A stretch of DNA of 64,000 nucleotides, from positions 310,001-374,000 of the forward strand of contig JACGCK010000009.1 of assembly GCA_014925825.1 (NCBI GenBank), given 5' to 3'. Positions 11,581 to 21,684 of this stretch are shown here, piece by piece (the first letter of the stretch is position 1; every line of letters begins with the position of its first letter). The notes under the pieces are model-generated. The model was given only the letters and a program-made list of their open reading frames with translations. It did no database searches and had not been told where the DNA came from. The stretch is from Pholiota molesta. Lineage: Eukaryota; Basidiomycota; Agaricomycetes; Agaricales; Strophariaceae. The position numbers were made by a program, and so were the translations under genes.

Positions 11581-13024
11581 TTGCCACTCATCAATGCCGC
11601 CTGCGCGCGCGTGTACACAATAAGCTCCTCTCCTCGAGCCCCTTTCAACTCGTACAACAAGCCCGAATGAAAGGGAACGCGGCAGCACGCGCAATCCGAG
11701 TATCATCTCCCACCATTTTCTTGTTCCACCAGAACCCCTTTATTACGCTGGGTAGGAGTCGGCACACGCTACCTGGATGGGATGCCCATAAACGGCAAGA
11801 ACGGATGGTTCCCTTTGTTTCCACAATGCCTAAATTTGGAAATATGGCGCGCCCCTTTCATGGGGCTGTTGTAAAATACGCACGAGGCCCCGCGATACAC
11901 GGCAATACATCATGATCAGCGCTCATGGTTAGGAGGTTCACAGCCCTCGCGGGGGCAGGCGCGAATGAAATTCCATGGCACGCTTCATGTGCGCCTGGAT
12001 TGCGACGCGTTTCCAAACTAAGCAATTTCGCGGTGAACACGCGGGAAGCGCGTGTCGAAGTTCTCTTGATAGCACAGGCATCTACGCTGATGGCAAGATA
12101 TACCCAGAATAGTCATGCTATGTGCGTGGCCTCCACACCTTTATTTACAAGACCCATGGGGCAATGAAGTGCAGTGGTGTGCACCTTTCCGACATAGCTG
12201 AAAGTTGATCGATTATCATCAATCGCTTTCAGCTGCAGTCTGCCTACGGGGCCCGGGAGACTAGCCATATGTCATCTTTTGCATTCATGTCTTGGAGGAG
12301 CAAGGAATGTCCCCCAAAACGGGAATAGCACACAATCCTCCAAAGAAGACGACCATGAATTATTCGTGCGTGTGTCGAAGTCGAAATCGGGACATGCGAA
12401 TGATCCGGGCCCACTTTCAATGAAAACTTGCTTGACTATAGCACTCTCGTTGACCCAAATAACTGCGCTCAAACTGCGCCTTGACTGCTCCGAATCGCTT
12501 GCTTGATCAACTGACCATGGTTGAGAGATTAAGAGCGCGGCAGGTGCGCGGCAGGTGCGCGGCGTGTTTGGGTGGGACAAAATGTATTACAAGCCGGATA
12601 TCGTTTAAATTGGGTAGCGCTCGTCGCTCTCCCAATAATTTTGTATTGGACACACACTGTCTTTTTTCTAATGTACGACTCAAATGAGCTCCTTCTCTTA
12701 GCGCAGGAAGTAGTTTGGGAACCTTATCTCTGTCTCGCACAAAATGCGACGGACATGTGTCTGCTGTGCAGTGGAACGGTGGGAAGTTCGAGAAGTGCAT
12801 CGCCTGCTGTTCTCCGCGCGACCTCAATTTGTTTCAAGGACATGCTCATATCAACATGTAAGCTTTGAGGATGATAATTTAGGAAGCGTTGATAAAAGGA
12901 GAAGAGTAGTGTTTGTGTAACATCTCCTCGCCATCCCCACTCTCGAGCTTCATCGCTTTCGATTATTCGAGTCTACGATATCCTACCCGACTTCAAAACC
13001 AGTGAACCACTCATGAATACTATA
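11581..13024. other. Spacer without recognised genes
   Basis: Only short unsupported frames are present on either strand. The last ~150 bp (TC-rich, ending near CCACTCATGAATACT) look like the promoter and leader of the gene starting at 13025. Confidence 0.45.
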
Positions 13025-13510
13025 ATGGCAGACACGCAATCGCTTCCCCAGAGATACTATCAATACGTGGCTACTCAAAACCGAGTCTCTGACTGGGTCA
13101 GGCAAACGCGGCCGACTCAACAGCCGGGCAAGCACCACCGGCGCACCACGCAAACCATAGACTCTACGCAGTCTACCACAACGCGCTCGTCCTCTCGCAG
13201 AAAGTCTTCTTTGAGTAGTAGGAGAAGAATGAGCGCCGATAGGATTTATTCGCGCACAGGACTCGGAGGCGAGCTATCTCCCTTACCTCCCGCCATCGCT
13301 CTGGTGTCATCCTCGTTGGTCGTCTACGCGCTGCTGCCGTCCATTATGGCGGTTTCTGCTTTTGTTATTCTCCTTACGCTGGCCTCTATGGACAAGCAGG
13401 TACTATTTTTGGCATATCAATATACGCCGGTGGGTAAAATTAACGCTGTAAATCATTTGCGATGTTTAGGAAAAAGGTTCCGAGCCCTCAAAACGCACGA
13501 AGTTAAGTGA
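13025..13510 (+). CDS. Small Ser/Arg-rich membrane protein, unknown
   Basis: This is a single-exon frame of 161 codons from MADTQSLPQRYYQYVATQN; an ATG four codons upstream is also in frame. The first ~80 residues are polar and rich in Ser, Thr and Arg (TTRSSSRRKSSLSSRRRMS), as in a disordered, possibly phosphorylated tail. Two closely spaced hydrophobic segments follow (PPAIALVSSSLVVYALLPS and IMAVSAFVILLTLASM), then a short basic tail. This suggests a small membrane protein with a cytosolic N-terminus. A possible donor after DKQ means the last ~35 residues could be intron. I do not recognise the family. Confidence 0.45.
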   Translation: MADTQSLPQRYYQYVATQNRVSDWVRQTRPTQQPGKHHRRTTQTIDSTQSTTTRSSSRRKSSLSSRRRMSADRIYSRTGLGGELSPLPPAIALVSSSLVVYALLPSIMAVSAFVILLTLASMDKQVLFLAYQYTPVGKINAVNHLRCLGKRFRALKTHEVK

Positions 13511-13999
13511 GAGGCGGAATCCCATCTCATAACAGCCTAGAGATGTTTTTCTCTGTTTCTGAGGGAGATTCGATGCAATCGTGAGTTAGTGATTCCCATG
13601 CCCGGTAGTTAATTCATTGCCTTAGTCTAACACTTGACTCGTTCCACACAGCATATTTATTGTATATAGTACTGTTTTTAAAAAAAGAAACTAAATTTAT
13701 ACTCTAACTTACGATCGAATAAGCACTCGAGCTACTCAAGCTCAAGTACTCGCCCCTAAGTACAACCGTTTGGATCCAGACTACATAGCATTGCCAGACA
13801 AGCATGGGTGGGTGACAAGCATTCCTTTAATAAATTACACCAAACCTTCCTGCAATACCTCCTCACCGAATAGTTGAGCGCACTTATCTTATGGGCACGA
13901 TAAGATAAAAGAAATGCAACGGCACAGAGATCAGATGTCGAGATGATGATCGACAGATCTCCTATAAGCACGTGGGCTCCGCGTCAGGACTATATCTGC
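13511..13999. other. Spacer between the small membrane protein and the hAT-like element
   Basis: The sequence is AT-rich, including an A-run near 13681. No supported gene was found. Confidence 0.4.
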
Positions 14000-14007
14000 C
14001 ACTGGGC

Positions 14008-15073
14008 TAGGGTTGCGGAAAAAAGTCCGAATAAGTTCCCAAGTGTAAATTACAACGTAATTTACATGTAAATTACCTATTTTATGCAAATTCAGGAATC
14101 GACCTCGCATTTTATGCATTTAATTCACTCACGTGCTTGTCACACGTTACATCAGCGTTACGCCGCGCGGCGCGCAGCGCGCAGCAGCAGTGGTCGGCGG
14201 TCGCTCATGGATTGCCCAAGGATTGCCTCAACTCACCCTGCTCAATGCCTAATGCCGCTTAGCATACAGAACCTGTTTTGGTTAATGTTCTCAAGCTCAC
14301 CACCATTTTTTGAACACAGCATGGTTTCTGCTTGCCGCCAACTTGCCGCTGTCGGTTGCACACTTAGCTCATTGACTCAACATTGACTTGCACTGTTGTC
14401 GTCTTCAATTTTGGGTTATAATAAGTAGTTACCACCTAGAAACTGTGCCTGCTAAAACTCCCATTTATTTATTTCAATCTGTCATCATTATCCGGAGGGA
14501 GAGATATTGCAAAAGAATGCTCCACATTTCAGAGGGCGTTTGGAGGGCGTACTTATTTAAGTATGAAATGAAGTGCCGCAAAATGTCTCTTCCAATTGTA
14601 GACCGTCTCGCTCTTTTCGTTCGCGCATAGCTCACTTACTTGGGCTTTATCTGGTAGAGATCATGACCATACCTCTGAAGATGCCCAAGCAGGGATCTCA
14701 ACACCCAGCGTCATCCTTCCCTTATTTGACAGCGAGGAGTCAGGACATTGACACTGGCTCGTCAGGGCTCGTCCAAACTCAAGGAAGTCCTTGCAGATGC
14801 ACATGTTACAAAGCGGCTCTCGAAGAAGGAGGTTCAAATGGAGGTGTTCCAAAGGTGTTTGAGCGACGAGCGACAAGCGACGAGCATGGTTTGGACTACG
14901 CGATTATCAGATTGCTGTTGCTGCCGAGGCAATGCCGAGGTCACGTTCTATGCGTGGGAAGAAATCTCACCCATGTAAATTACGATGTAAATTACATTAA
15001 ATTCAGCCGAAATTTGCGGACTTTGTAAATTACATAGTTACATGTAGGCCGAGGAATTAATTCCGCAACCCTA
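14008..15073. mobile_element. Non-autonomous hAT-like DNA transposon (1,066 bp)
   Basis: The element begins with TAGGGTTGCGGAA (14008-14020) and ends with its exact complement TTCCGCAACCCTA (15061-15073). It is flanked on both sides by the same 8 bp, CACTGGGC (14000-14007 and 15074-15081). An 8-bp target duplication with a TAGGG-type terminal repeat is characteristic of the hAT superfamily. Inside both ends lie clustered copies of GTAAATTAC and its complement GTAATTTAC, probably subterminal transposase-binding sites. The interior shows no transposase frame I can recognise, so it should depend on a helper element elsewhere. Matching TSDs indicate a fairly recent insertion. Confidence 0.85.
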
Positions 15074-15081
15074 CACTGGGC

Positions 15082-15453
15082 CCAACTGTTACTCAGAACT
15101 TGGTCGCCACGTCCAGGCCACGTCCGCCAACATGGGAGCTCCCTAAGCCTTGTTTCTGCCTTGTCCTCTTCCATTGGTGATGATACGTAAAATCTCTTGT
15201 TTTGGGAGGGCTTTCTTTTCTGCGTGTATGAATCAACGGAACGCAATGGAAACACAATCAATGCTGCGCGCTCAAGTACAACACAATTTCGGCCTTCCCA
15301 CTGTTCGATTTCCGACAACATCGGTGTCATATACTTACTTATATCGAGGAGGGCGATTTATCAGCGCTTATACTCTAACACTTACCTGGTTTCAGCCTCT
15401 GTATATCAACCTTCGACCTCTTCATAATACCGAGGCAATCCAAGCAATCCACG
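15082..15453. promoter_or_regulatory. Promoter/leader region of the DUF4139 gene
   Basis: This 372-bp stretch separates the transposon from the next start codon. Nothing coding is supported. The last part (CCTCTTCATAATACCGAGG through CCACGATGGCT) is a plausible leader, with an acceptable context around the ATG at 15454. No specific motif was identified. Confidence 0.35.
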
Positions 15454-17596
15454 ATGGCTTCAGGGGAAGGAATCAACACGATATCTCTCGTTTCCTCGCA
15501 AAGCAGCAAGATCACCAACGTCAACCTGTATAGTGGTCGTGCAGAGGTCACCCGACAATTCATCTTTCCTGTTAAGAAAGGCCAGAATCAAGTCGTTATT
15601 CTCGGACTTCCCAGCTCGCTCCAAGAAGACACTGTCAGGTAAGTTCTCAGCTTGACTCTACCGTATCAAAATTCTCTAGCGCTGATGTTTTGGACAGAGT
15701 GGAAGGCCGAGGCCAAGCTTCCATCCAGGATGTCGCGATATCTAGGACGCCCCAGGATCAGTTCATCGTGCAACACGAGCGTAGCGTCGCCCATGCCGCA
15801 AGCCCGTTGGCACGCAGGCGCGAAGAAACCAAAAAGGCGATCCAGAGTGCCGAAGAGGCGCGCCGCGCTCTGACTACTTATCTAGCAACGGTGAAGGCGA
15901 ATGAAGTCGGGGCGGATATGTTCGCAGCCATACTTGATGGCCACGAGACGCTCGCGCGCAAGTTTGATCTGCGGATTCTGGACCTGGAGAAGGAGTTGTC
16001 GGAGCTTACGCTGCAGGCTGGGATTGAAAAACTGAAGGCATCTGAGAACGTCGCCCAGCAGCAAACATGGCAAATTGCTGTCAATCTTTGGGCCGAAGCT
16101 GGGGAAGACGTAGAAATCAATATTCAATACGGTGAGCATTTTAACTCTCGACTCATAATCAGCGTCCTCTCACGCATATCCATAGTGGTCACCAATGCCG
16201 ACTGGTCAGCGAGTTACGATATTCGCGCTGATACCGCGAAGCAAGGGAAGAACATCACCATTTCCTACAAAGCCGTTATCACGCAGAACACAGGAGAGGT
16301 ACGTCCTACCAGTCTTAGAGAACGAGCAACCCTCACCATAATTCAGTCCTGGGAAGGTGTTCCTCTGACGCTGGAAACCACGAATCCTACATTCGGATTA
16401 AACTCCCCGGAACTTCCGCCCTGGAACGTTGATGTCTTTTCACCTGGCCCGACAATACAACCACACATGGCCCACATACCGGCCATGCCGCAAGTGATTA
16501 CGATGGACAGGTGGTCCAGGCGCTCGCGCTCGCGCTCGAGAAGTCGTTCGCCCAGGAGGATCAGCCGTCGTCATCGATCGCGCTCGCGGTCGTGGTCGCC
16601 AGAAGCCACCCGGCGGCAAGCGATGAGTCGGATGCTGGTGGCATCGTCGAACAAGGGCGGCGTCGCGGCCACGTTCGAGATTCCGGGCTATATAAGCGTG
16701 CCCAGCGATGCGCTGAAGCATAATGTTACTATTGCGACGTTGGAGTTTGAGGCGCCTCTGCTGTGGTATACTATTCCCAAGGTGGACGCGAAGATATACA
16801 TGAAGGTAGCTGCGCTTTTACTGTGATACGCGCTGAATCTAAACTCATTTGGTTGGTTGACAGGCGAAGATTAAGAATGAATCAGAGTATATGTTCATTC
16901 CAGGTCCTGCAAATGTTTACGTCGACAAGAGCTTCATCGCGACCACTACCATGTCCGCAGTCAGTCCAGAAGAGACCTTCGACTGCTCTCTCGGGTCCGT
17001 AATCATATTCCAAATTCCACTCTCATCACAGTGTAACGTGCCTCCTTTTCAACAGATTGGACCGCTCCATCCGCGTCACCTACCATCCTCTAGAGAAGAA
17101 GGCCACACAGACGGGCTTCGTGAAAAAATCCAGCAGCACCACGTACACCCACCGCATCACCCTCGCCAACACGAAGTCCACCGCCATCAAGAGTCTGAAA
17201 GTCGTGGATTCGATACCCGTCTCGCAGGACGAACGCATCGAAATCAAGCTGCTCAGCCCGTCGCTGCCTCCCCCAAGCCCCGATGCTCTGGCACGAAAAG
17301 AGTCTACAGCAGCGGACGGCGACGGCGACAGCCAAGGAAGCAGTACGAAGGGCACTACGAAAATGGCGAGCAGCCGGCAGAAGATCATGCGCGTCCTCAG
17401 CCTGCCGAGTCAGTCTGCGAAGGGTAATATCGTGGCGCAGTGGGACGGCATCGATGATCTGGAGGTGGACCAGCAGACGGTGGGGAAGAACGGGCGGGTG
17501 AACTGGATTGTGTCGTTGGCGCCGCAGGAGAGCGTCACGCTCGCTCTGAAGTACGAAGTGTCGTTTCCGGAACGGCTTCCAGTTTACGGATTATAA
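15454..17596 (+). CDS. DUF4139-domain (mucoidy inhibitor A-like) protein
   Basis: This is a six-exon gene. Exon 1 encodes the typical start of the family's N-terminal domain (ITNVNLYSGRAEVTRQFIFP, then VILGLPSSLQEDTVR). Exon 2 is a long helical coiled-coil part (ETKKAIQSAEEARRALTTYL, LEKELSELTLQAGIEKL). The C-terminal beta-rich DUF4139 part follows, with NADWSASYDIRADT, ISYKAVITQNTGE, SWEGVPLTLETTNPTFG, NESEYMFIPGPANVYVDKSF and a final VALAPQES-like stretch, VSLAPQESVTLALKYEV. Introns lie at about 15640-15697, 16132-16186, 16300-16346, 16804-16863 and 17000-17056. The molecular role of fungal members is unknown. An Arg/Ser-repeat insert sits in the middle. The frame is intact and ends at PVYGL. 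Confidence 0.85.
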
Positions 17597-17627
17597 ATAA
17601 CAGCGTTGACAAGCTTGACATGGACCC

Positions 17628-18728
17628 TTGGCAATTGGGCCAAAGGTTAGATCCCAAAATGGTCGAATTTCCAGTTTTCTGTCCGTACCTAATTCCCAAA
17701 AATTTGTCCGGACTGCGTCCTGCCTATGCGTCCGAAATCTCGAGATTTTGTTTGGGATTGGAGATTCAGCCTCTTGGCGCCTCCAAATTTTCAGTTTTGG
17801 GCTCCTACCAATCAAGGCTGGTGCCCATTCACCAATTTTTGTCCGCATTCAGATTTTGGCCTTCGAAGCTTCCAGCTCTGCCTCTGAACCCCACCAGACG
17901 GCGACTAATTTAGATCCACCGCCACTACCGTATCAACAGCTAGCCAGGGATAAACCGATCTTAGAGCAGAGGATCAGCCATATTCAGCTGGTGCTCGACC
18001 AGGTTAAACTGGATCTCCTGCAGGCGACGAAACAAAAGCATGCGCTGAAGCAGCAGGTCCATCGGCAGGATGAAGAAAACCCGGGCCAACGAGTCAAGGA
18101 TCAGTTACGAGACGCGAAGCGAGAGTACGGATCCATTCAGTCAGAACTCGAGGCGTATACTCAAGCGAAGGAGGATCTCCTTGCGGCGAACGAAGAAAAC
18201 AAACGTCTGAAGGACGATCTCGAGGATACGAAGCGCAAACTAGAAGCGACCACCTCCGACTCGGAGCTCAAGGGCACGGAAACGCGGTTGCACGAACTAG
18301 GCGCCAACCACGAGAAATTGGACAAATCGTTCCGGGATAGCCGTCATGAAAACGGCAGTTTAGAAATCAAACTTGCGGATGCGACATCACAAATTACCAC
18401 CCTGACGGAAGAAAAGAACAAAGCGGAGGAGCACAAGTATACAACACGTCTCTCTGAAGGTGCAGAATCGATTAATATTTCGATTCAAAAATTACTGGTA
18501 TCACTGGAAGATGCAGATAGACCTGAATTAGATCCTACTCAGCGTAGCTGGGAAGACGAGGACATCAAGAGGACATTATCACTGAATAATCTCTTCTTCA
18601 TATATTATACTAATTTACTAATACAACTAAATATTCAGTTGTATGCTACAATAGACACATTAGACACCTATCTACTATACTTATTCTTAATAGACATTTT
18701 TCACAGTGAAAATAGCGCGGAAATATGA
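17628..18728 (+). CDS. Coiled-coil ORF, probably part of a decayed gene
   Basis: One long open frame runs through this stretch. The first ~95 codons lie in a low-complexity region with recurrent TTTTGG/CCAAAA motifs and do not look like protein. From about 17930 the frame turns into strong heptad-rich coiled coil (LEQRISHIQLVLDQVKLDLL, ENKRLKDDLEDTKRKLEATT, ITTLTEEKNKAEEHK). The last ~60 codons are very AT-rich, hydrophobic and doubtful. It may be a fragment of a larger coiled-coil gene, since no start codon with good context or introns were found. The family is not recognised. Confidence 0.35.
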   Translation: MAIGPKVRSQNGRISSFLSVPNSQKFVRTASCLCVRNLEILFGIGDSASWRLQIFSFGLLPIKAGAHSPIFVRIQILAFEASSSASEPHQTATNLDPPPLPYQQLARDKPILEQRISHIQLVLDQVKLDLLQATKQKHALKQQVHRQDEENPGQRVKDQLRDAKREYGSIQSELEAYTQAKEDLLAANEENKRLKDDLEDTKRKLEATTSDSELKGTETRLHELGANHEKLDKSFRDSRHENGSLEIKLADATSQITTLTEEKNKAEEHKYTTRLSEGAESINISIQKLLVSLEDADRPELDPTQRSWEDEDIKRTLSLNNLFFIYYTNLLIQLNIQLYATIDTLDTYLLYLFLIDIFHSENSAEI

Positions 18729-18857
18729 AGGAATCCAATGCATGGATGTGAGAGTCAAGTATGGACACTTTTTCGACGAAAGTTGACGACTAAGCAACAC
18801 GCGAAAACATCAGGCCTTCAGGACTTGCCCATCACCACTTTTTTGACCGCAACCACC

Positions 18858-19274
18858 ATGGCTCCGCTGCCCAGCTCTTTGGTCGGCTATCGTGTCTCTC
18901 TTGATGCCATCGAACAGTATCGTGTCCAGCACGACCTACCTAAATACAACAATCGACCCCTTCTCCAAAACCTCGAATCGAGAGTGGGCGTCCCACTTGC
19001 CCTGGTTCGCGTCGAGCCCGGCGATGGCGACGCCCAGGCTGCGACAGAATATTATCTCTGTTGCTTTGCCGACTACAGCGGCAAACCATATGACATTGAG
19101 GCCCTTTCAGCCATCCCCATACCACCCGCCTTCCTCCGGCTTCTGGAGCTAATCCCGGTGGAGGGTGGCGTGCGCCGGCTGTTCGCCCCCAAGGCGATGG
19201 TCTCCTCTTTCGATCGTGAGGGGAAGTCTAGAGTGAAGGATCCACCATCGCCCATTGGAAATGGACCAGCTTGA
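18858..19274 (+). CDS. Small conserved-looking hypothetical protein
   Basis: The start at 18858 has a strong context (ACCACCATGGCT). The protein has 138 residues: MAPLPSSLVGYRVSLDAIEQ, VGVPLALVRVEPGDGDAQAA, TEYYLCCFADYSGKPYDIEA and LLELIPVEGGVRRLFAPKAM. The composition is that of a compact alpha/beta protein without signal or membrane segments. It precedes the HNH gene by about 245 bp on the same strand. The regular start and codon use argue that it is real; a second exon beyond KSRVKDPPSP is possible. I do not recognise a domain. Confidence 0.5.
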   Translation: MAPLPSSLVGYRVSLDAIEQYRVQHDLPKYNNRPLLQNLESRVGVPLALVRVEPGDGDAQAATEYYLCCFADYSGKPYDIEALSAIPIPPAFLRLLELIPVEGGVRRLFAPKAMVSSFDREGKSRVKDPPSPIGNGPA

Positions 19275-19519
19275 GTGAAATAACGGGTGCGTTTAGCATG
19301 CTTGCAAAACCTAAGTGGCTCATGGTCCGTCCCCTTCCTTAGCTTGACCTGGTGTAATTGCATTTGAGTTATCCAATGTGCACAGCAATTAGATAAGATA
19401 CTGTAAGATGGAGATAAGATTTGTCTGACAATTCTCCAGTGCTGTGCGCCGAAATAATATTTCCTCGTCTTATTGCTGCACTAAAGCTCCTCGTCCACAA
19501 CGTCTTTCAATCGCCAACA

Positions 19520-20807
19520 ATGCCACAACCCCTGCCACGTCCTAACCCTTACCCATCAACTCCCGATTCCCTTGCAATTGTCCATTCTGCGTACAACAGA
19601 TGTCTGGATCTCGAAGCACGTCATGAAAAAGTAGAAAAAACGGTCCATCTTCCAGTCCTGATCTCCGCACGATTTCTCGGATACATGCTCCTGGAAATAC
19701 CTACAGACAACGGCCGTCAAGATTTTGCTTGTGAGATCTATCGATGCTCCAGCGCTCATGATGATGACATGCAGGCACTTGCACAACGCTACGTCGACCA
19801 TTTCCTGCGCATTTGTACGTTTAACCTCGACAAACGTGGATGTTACCTACGACGCGTTCGCTTTTAGTTCGCAGGAACAACGGTCGCACACCTACGCCTA
19901 CAAGTCCTCCTTCTGCCCCCTCTTTCGATACTCAGCATCAGACGCTCAGCGTGTTATTGCACGCTCCACTCAGCAGTCATCAAAAGATGGTTTGTACCGT
20001 TGTCTCCGTTATAATCTGTCGGACGCTCATTTCCTGAATAGGCGTTGATTCGTGACGGGTACCGCTGCATGATCTCTAGAAGAATCGACACTGCGTGCGT
20101 GAACCAAGCGTGAACGCCGGTCTTATTGTGCCGCAGCCTGGCGAGGATGAGACAATAACACGGACATCGCATATTTACGATCGATCCACCCATGAAGGTC
20201 TTGATGATGCAAACACGGTATTTATGGTTCTTCCCTTTGCTTGGTGTTTCTGACATCGCTCTGTTTATAATACAGTCCGCTTATGCAGCATCAGCTCAAG
20301 CAGTTTTGTGTCGATTTGGCCAGCTTGGATCTATTGAAGAACTCCATGGAGCGGGCGGGCATCGTCTGCAAAATGTGCTCACTTTGAGTTCTGACATCCA
20401 TGGCTTCTTTGACCGGTTGGACATCTGGCTTGAGAAAACAGACGCTGTGAGCCACGAATGCTGAGCGTCAATATTCACATGATGACCATGACACTTTCCA
20501 GGATCCGAATCACCACCGCTACAAGCTGGCGGCAACCCGACCCTCAGTTCCCCCTTCTGCGCTGCATGGGCATCACATCCAATGGACCACGCCTGATCCT
20601 GCAGCGTACCCTCTTCCTGACCCCCGCTACCTCGCGCTTCACGCTGCATGTGCACGGGTAGCACACCTTTCAGGTGCAGGTGGTTACATGGAAAGGGTGC
20701 TTCGTGAGATAGAGGAGATGGGGGTGTTGGCGAGCGATGGGGGTTCAGATGCGTTGTACCATGCACTGGTGCGCCGACAGGACATCGCGGCTTATCTGGA
20801 TGCTTAG
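19520..20807 (+). CDS. HNH-nuclease-domain protein (basidiomycete type), with a possible frameshift
   Basis: Spliced exons read MPQPLPRPNPYPSTPDSLAI, HVPV-like strands, RRNNGRTPTPTSPPSAPSF, then ALIRDGYRCMISRRIDTA, RTSHIYDRSTHEGLDDANT, HRLQNVLTLSSDIHGFFDRL and DIWLEK. The final exon contains HHRYKLAATRPSVPP and PLPDPRYLALHAACARVAHL and ends YLDA. The RDGYRC, HIYD and NVLTL...HGFFD blocks match the HNH motif layout of the family common in mushrooms. Activity on DNA is not proven for these proteins. Introns are at about 19815-19868, 19988-20040, 20218-20278 and 20446-20502. Between RRIDTA and VREPSVNAGLIVPQPGED the frame shifts by one base near 20,095. This may be a mutation, an unrecognised tiny intron or an assembly error. 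Confidence 0.7.
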
Positions 20808-20854
20808 ACTGGGACGGTTGACGGGTCATGAGCGTGGTGAAGTACGAGACCGAG

Positions 20855-21150
20855 CCTACCTGATTTCCCGATGGGCCATTCTGGCCGTCATGCCATACCA
20901 CACGCCGGGCTTCAGATGCAGATGTGCGTCGACGCGCCGCTCCGTGTCGCCCCACGCTCAGGTGGACGCCTTTGAGATCGATGTCGATGTTCGAGTTAGT
21001 TCGACGCGTCGAACGTTTCGCGGTGGAAGTGGCTCTGCTGCGAATACGCGACGATCTCGGGGGCGGGAGCGTTGGATGATGCTGCAGCGGGCGGTGCACC
21101 GCCGCTTTCCACCGCGCTGGGGGCGCCCGCGGCGTCGGCTTGTTCAATCT
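20855..21150 (-). pseudogene. Inverted fragment of the ABCF gene 5' region
   Basis: The reverse strand of this stretch aligns with 21830-22120, covering exon 2 and the first bases of intron 2 of the ABCF gene just downstream. Shared pieces include the encoded [14 protein letters not shown] and the GGGAAATCAGGTAGG exon-intron border. The conserved reading frame is broken, for example where IGQNGVGKS has become TARMAHREIR, so the copy is non-coding. It starts about 50 bp after the HNH gene and forms an inverted repeat with the parent, separated by about 680 bp. Confidence 0.8.
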
Positions 21151-21684
21151 AGTATAAATATTATTCGAGAATTCAAGGAGTACACACCTGAAGCAGAATC
21201 CAGATCATTGTCAGAGTTAGATATTAAATTATACCAATGATATTGTATGATACCGGTTACAGGTATCTTATAAGTGCATAAGCCATGATCGCATCCTCCC
21301 AAGCACTCGCCCCTATGTACAGGGACATGTGTTTGCTTGAACTCCGCACGGCTGCGCGTCGGCTTTTCTCATCAAGCTCTACTTACTTCGCCGACTGCAG
21401 AACGAACCGCTCAAGTCTCCACCGCCGTCTTCCATCACGGTGTTCGGAAGCATCATATGTACGTTGATGAGGATTTCTCAAGTCATGCTGTCCAGCTGGC
21501 CCCGCAATTGAACTCTCGGTCCTCGGATCCGTGAGCCACGCCGTGAGTCACCAGTTTGCCACCTCGCGCAAGAAACATAAAAGTTGAGCTAATAATGCGC
21601 ACAGTACTTGGAACTTTGCATCCATCACAGACGCACCTTAACTATCGATTCCAAGATCCACCCATTCAGACAACGAACCCCGCA
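21151..21684. promoter_or_regulatory. Spacer and promoter of the ABCF gene
   Basis: No gene was seen. The stretch separates the inverted ABCF fragment from the true start and should hold the ABCF promoter; no recognisable element could be assigned. Confidence 0.35.

Noticed and set aside
14573..15028. A 151-codon ORF inside the hAT-like element
   Set aside because: It was considered as transposase but shows none of the hAT dimerisation-domain or BED-finger motifs, and it ends in the subterminal repeats.
20296..21147. A 283-codon minus-strand ORF over the HNH gene and the inverted ABCF fragment
   Set aside because: It is antisense to supported HNH exons, and its N-terminal similarity to ABCF is in a shifted frame, so it is a shadow.
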